Of a stretch of DNA of 64,000 bases, positions 60,924-64,000 are shown in pieces; the first letter of the stretch is position 1, and each line of letters begins with the position of its first letter. Both the position numbers and the translations under genes were made by a program. The stretch lies in contig JAAFIW010000006.1 in NCBI GenBank assembly GCA_013297875.1, forward strand, positions 1 through 64,000. The letters are read 5' to 3'. The notes beneath the pieces were generated by a model. The model made no database searches, was not told the DNA's origin, and worked only from the letters and a program-made list of their open reading frames with translations. The stretch is from Comamonadaceae bacterium. Lineage in GTDB: Bacteria > Pseudomonadota > Gammaproteobacteria > Burkholderiales > Burkholderiaceae_C.

Positions 60924-63900
60924 TTAAAACGACTCAGAGCCTGAATCGGCCACCAGCGCTTCAATCGGCTTGCGGCCGAATAGCGCCACCATGGCGGGTG
61001 TGAGAAAAGAGTCCAGCAGCGTGGAGGTGATGAGGCCCGAAAAAATCACCACTGCCACCGGGTGCAAGATTTCAGTGCCCGGCATGTCGGCCTCAAATAG
61101 CAGCGGTGCCAGCGCCAGCGCGGCGACCAGCGCGGTCATCAGCACAGGCGTCAGCCGCTCTTTTGAGCCCCGCAGCAGCATCTGGGTGTCGAAGTTCTCG
61201 CCTTCGAATGCACACAGGTTGATGTAGTGCGACACCTTCAAGATGCCGTTGCGAATGGCGATGCCCGCCAGCGTGATGAAGCCCACCAGCGCTGCCACGG
61301 AGAGTGGCTGGCCCGATAGCCACAGCCCCACCACCGCGCCGACGAGCGCCAGCGGAATATTGGCCATGATGATGGCGGCCAGCACGCCCGAGCGGTAGCG
61401 TGAGTACAGGATGAGAAAGATCATCGCCACCGAGGCCAGCGACAAGAGGCCAATCAAACGTGAAGCCTCTTCCTGCGCTTGAAACTGCCCACCGATGGTG
61501 ATGAAGTAGCCCTCGGGTAGCTTGGTCTCGGCAATGGCGGCGCGCATGTCGGCCACTACTTCACTGAGCGCCCGGCCCTGCGCATTGGCCGACAGCACAA
61601 TGCGGCGGCGGCCATCGTCGCGGCTGACCTGGTTGGGGCCGTCGGCTTCCTGCACGCTGGCCAGCTGGCTTAAGGGCACGCGGCCTGCGGGCGTGTCGAT
61701 CATCAAGTTGCGCAGGCCTTCGATGCCGCGTGAGGCCTCGGGCAGGCGCAGCACCAGGTTGAAGCGGCGGCTGCCTTCCACCACTTGCGTCACCTTTTCG
61801 CCGTCAATCAGCACCTGCAACTCTTGCAGCAGCTTGGCCGGCGCTATGCCCAGCCCCAGCGCACGGTCGTAGTCCACCTGCACGCGAATTTGCGGCGTGA
61901 GCACCTGCTTCTCCACCTCCAGGTCTACCACGCCGGGCAGCGCCGACAGCTTCAGGCGCAGCGCTTCGGCCTGCCCGCGCAAATTGTCCAGGTCGTCGCC
62001 GTAAATCTTGATGGCAATTTGCGAGCGCACGCCCGACAGCATGTGGTCAATGCGGTGGCTGATGGGCTGGCCGATGCCAATGGCTGCAGGCAAGCTGGCC
62101 AGACGCGCCCGAATGTCGGCATACACCTGCTCCACGCTGCGCTCGCTGCGTTTGAGCTTGATATCCAGCTCGGATACATGTACCCCTTCGGCATGTTCAT
62201 CCAACTCGGCGCGGCCCGAGCGGCGGCCCACATGCTCGGCCTCGGGCACACCTTTCAATGCGCTTTCGGCAATGGCACCGATGCGGGTGGATTCGGTCAG
62301 GGTGGTGCCGGGGTTCAGGCGTATGCCCACCAAAGCCACGCCTTCGTTGAACGGCGGCAAAAACGTGGTGGGGAAAAACGGCACCGCCGCCATCGCCGCC
62401 AGCGCAGCAATGACACCAGCGCCCAGCCAACGGCGCGGGTGGCGCAGCACTGCTGCCAGCATACGCGTGTACCGCGCTTTCACCCACACCTGGGCGCGCG
62501 TGTCGCCGTGGTGCAGGCTTTTCATGTTGGGCAGCAGGTAGTAAGCCAGTACCGGCGTGACGGTGACGGACACCACCATGGAGGCCAGCATGGCCACGAT
62601 GTAGGCAACCGCCAGGGGCTGCATCAAGCGGCCTTCAATGCCGGGCAAAAAGAACAGCGGAATCAGCACCAGCACCACAATCACCGTGGCAATCACGATG
62701 CCCGAGCGCACTTCTAAAGTGGCTTTGGCAATCAACTCCAGCGGCCCCAAGCGTTTCTCGGGGTGCGCCGCCCTGTCCAGCTTCAATCGGCGCAGCACGT
62801 TTTCCACCCCCACCACCGCATCGTCGACCAGCTCGCCAATGGCAATCGTCAAGCCGCCCAAGGTCATGGTGTTGATGGAAAAACCAAAGTACTTGAACAC
62901 CAGCACCGTGGCCATGAACGACAGCGGAATGGCCACCAGCGAAATCGCTGTGGTGCGCACATTGGCCAGAAAAAAGTACAGCACCACGGCCACTACCGCA
63001 AAGGCCAGCATCAACTTGCCTTTGAGCGTGTCAATTGACGACTCAATAAAGCTGGCTTGCCGCATGGTCACCTGCGGTTGGCCCATGCCTGCCGGCATGC
63101 CTTTGGCCATTTCTTGCAAGGCCGATTCAATCTGCTGCGTCAGCTTGACGGTGTCGGCGTCCGGTTGTTTCTGGATGCCCAGAATCACCGCTGGCTGACC
63201 GTTCAAGCCCGCGTCTCCGCGCTTGATGGCGGCGGCAAACTTCACATCAGCCACCTGGCTGAGCTGAATCGGCTTGCCGTTTTGAAAGGCCACCGGCAAG
63301 CGCTGCAGGTCTTCCAGCCGCGTCGTGCGACCAATATTGCGAATCAAATATTCACGCGAATTGAGCTCCAGAAAACCGCCACTGGTGTTGCTGGAAAAGC
63401 CCTTGAGCGCCGCTTCAATCGCTTCCAGATCAACCTTCAGCGCCGCCATGCGCGCCGTATCGGGCTGCACCTGGTACTGCCGCACCTCGCCACCAATGGG
63501 CACCACCTGGGCCACGCCAGGCAAGGTCAGCAAGCGCGGGCGCATCACAAAGTCGGCATATTCGCGCACCGCCATCGGGCTGATTTTGGCCGTATCAATC
63601 GGCAACGCCAGCAGCATGATCTCGCCCATGATGGAGCTGATCGGCCCCATGCCCACATGCTGCACGCCCTGGGGTAACTGCTCGCGCACGTTTTGCAGCC
63701 GCTCGCCCACCATTTGCCGGGCGCGGTAGATGTCGGTTTTCCAGTCAAACGTCACGTAGACGAAAGACAGGCCCACGCTGGAGACCGAGCGAATCGATTC
63801 CACACCGGGGATGCCGCCCATCGCAATTTCCAGCGGCGCAGTGATGAGTTGCTCCACCTCTTCCGGGGCCATGCCGCCGGCTTCGGCTTGCAGGGTCACG

Positions 63901-64000
63901 GTGGGTTTGTTCAGGTCGGGGAACACATCGACCGGCATCTTGACCAGCGTGAGCGCACCCACCACCAGCAACACCACCGACAGCACGATCACCATCAGCC
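60924..64000 (-). CDS. Heavy-metal RND efflux pump (CzcA/CusA class), runs off the right edge
   Basis: At least 1,023 residues visible; only about 15 N-terminal residues are missing at the window edge. Inner-membrane proton-driven pump of a tripartite system. The charged helix-4 motif is AIGELVDDAVVGVENVLRR, close to but different from DFGxxxDGAxxxVEN of the Zn/Co/Cd pumps and from the Cu/Ag CusA form; a distinct metal specificity is likely. Twelve membrane helices and two large periplasmic loops, and the typical GIAIRNGILKVSHYI stretch near the end. The nikR neighbourhood suggests nickel or cobalt. Periplasmic adaptor and outer-membrane factor genes should lie to the right. Confidence 0.9.
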   Translation of the reverse strand, partial: LMVIVLSVVLLVVGALTLVKMPVDVFPDLNKPTVTLQAEAGGMAPEEVEQLITAPLEIAMGGIPGVESIRSVSSVGLSFVYVTFDWKTDIYRARQMVGERLQNVREQLPQGVQHVGMGPISSIMGEIMLLALPIDTAKISPMAVREYADFVMRPRLLTLPGVAQVVPIGGEVRQYQVQPDTARMAALKVDLEAIEAALKGFSSNTSGGFLELNSREYLIRNIGRTTRLEDLQRLPVAFQNGKPIQLSQVADVKFAAAIKRGDAGLNGQPAVILGIQKQPDADTVKLTQQIESALQEMAKGMPAGMGQPQVTMRQASFIESSIDTLKGKLMLAFAVVAVVLYFFLANVRTTAISLVAIPLSFMATVLVFKYFGFSINTMTLGGLTIAIGELVDDAVVGVENVLRRLKLDRAAHPEKRLGPLELIAKATLEVRSGIVIATVIVVLVLIPLFFLPGIEGRLMQPLAVAYIVAMLASMVVSVTVTPVLAYYLLPNMKSLHHGDTRAQVWVKARYTRMLAAVLRHPRRWLGAGVIAALAAMAAVPFFPTTFLPPFNEGVALVGIRLNPGTTLTESTRIGAIAESALKGVPEAEHVGRRSGRAELDEHAEGVHVSELDIKLKRSERSVEQVYADIRARLASLPAAIGIGQPISHRIDHMLSGVRSQIAIKIYGDDLDNLRGQAEALRLKLSALPGVVDLEVEKQVLTPQIRVQVDYDRALGLGIAPAKLLQELQVLIDGEKVTQVVEGSRRFNLVLRLPEASRGIEGLRNLMIDTPAGRVPLSQLASVQEADGPNQVSRDDGRRRIVLSANAQGRALSEVVADMRAAIAETKLPEGYFITIGGQFQAQEEASRLIGLLSLASVAMIFLILYSRYRSGVLAAIIMANIPLALVGAVVGLWLSGQPLSVAALVGFITLAGIAIRNGILKVSHYINLCAFEGENFDTQMLLRGSKERLTPVLMTALVAALALAPLLFEADMPGTEILHPVAVVIFSGLITSTLLDSFLTPAMVALFGRKPIEALVADSGSESF

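Overview
The window looks like chromosomal DNA of a Comamonadaceae-type betaproteobacterium (Burkholderiales; Rhodoferax/Polaromonas/Acidovorax-like). I infer this from GC-rich codon use, several periplasmic-binding-protein transport systems (YdcSTUV, TRAP, TTT, cyanate ABC), DUF2783 and DUF3501 companions typical of the group, and four families of dispersed intergenic repeats. These repeats are labelled A (hairpins built from GCAGAGGACGC units), B (GTCATTCCCGCGCAGGCGGG hairpins), C (TAGCTGCTTGAGCAGTATT units) and D (CTCCTTCCCC...GGGATGGGGGC hairpins). No rRNA, tRNA, CRISPR array or phage was seen.

Layout. 0.1-6.3 kb: a polyamine locus in the E. coli order ydcS-T-U-V-W (leftward), whose last gene, an aminobutyraldehyde dehydrogenase, is cut off after its catalytic Cys; a divergent LysR regulator follows. 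6.5-10 kb: FAD-linked oxidase, beta-propeller lipoprotein, methyltransferase. 10.2-14.6 kb: TRAP transporter dctPQM and a LuxR-type regulator. 14.6-22.5 kb: a MITE-like element, a collagen-like lipoprotein and a run of uncharacterised envelope proteins (DUF805, PH-domain-like, two paralogous secreted proteins, two membrane proteins), with one frameshifted gene and one gene that runs into its convergent neighbour. 22-24.7 kb: rubrerythrin / Fe-S oxidoreductase / DUF3501 operon. 25-27.7 kb: VOC protein, FAD monooxygenase and the tiny DUF2783 protein. 28-32.7 kb: a large secreted protein, a TetR/DUF1348 divergent pair with twin operators, and an AAA ATPase-nuclease.

32.9-44 kb: a PAS histidine kinase and NarL-type regulator, then glutathione reductase, LysR and a metallo-beta-lactamase-fold protein that lacks several metal ligands. 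This three-gene block lies between the intact 3' end of the narL-type gene and a decayed second copy of it. Next comes a cyanate operon (cynABD transporter and cynS cyanase), followed by an IS30-family element. 44-48 kb: a LuxR regulator, DUF3617 / OmpA-like / unknown secreted proteins, and hslR. 48-54.5 kb: tctD-tctE two-component system divergent from a tripartite tricarboxylate transporter with two tandem tctC genes. 54.8-64 kb: NHL-repeat lipoprotein, pssA, nikR, a TonB-dependent receptor, a small periplasmic protein and a heavy-metal RND pump that runs off the right edge.

How things fit together: most modules pair an uptake system with a catabolic or regulatory partner (polyamine import plus aldehyde oxidation; cyanate import plus cyanase; carboxylate import plus TctDE; nickel sensor plus receptor plus RND pump). 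A and B hairpins repeatedly sit inside these operons between co-directional genes. Family C units sit mostly at gene ends, and one lies in frame inside tctD.
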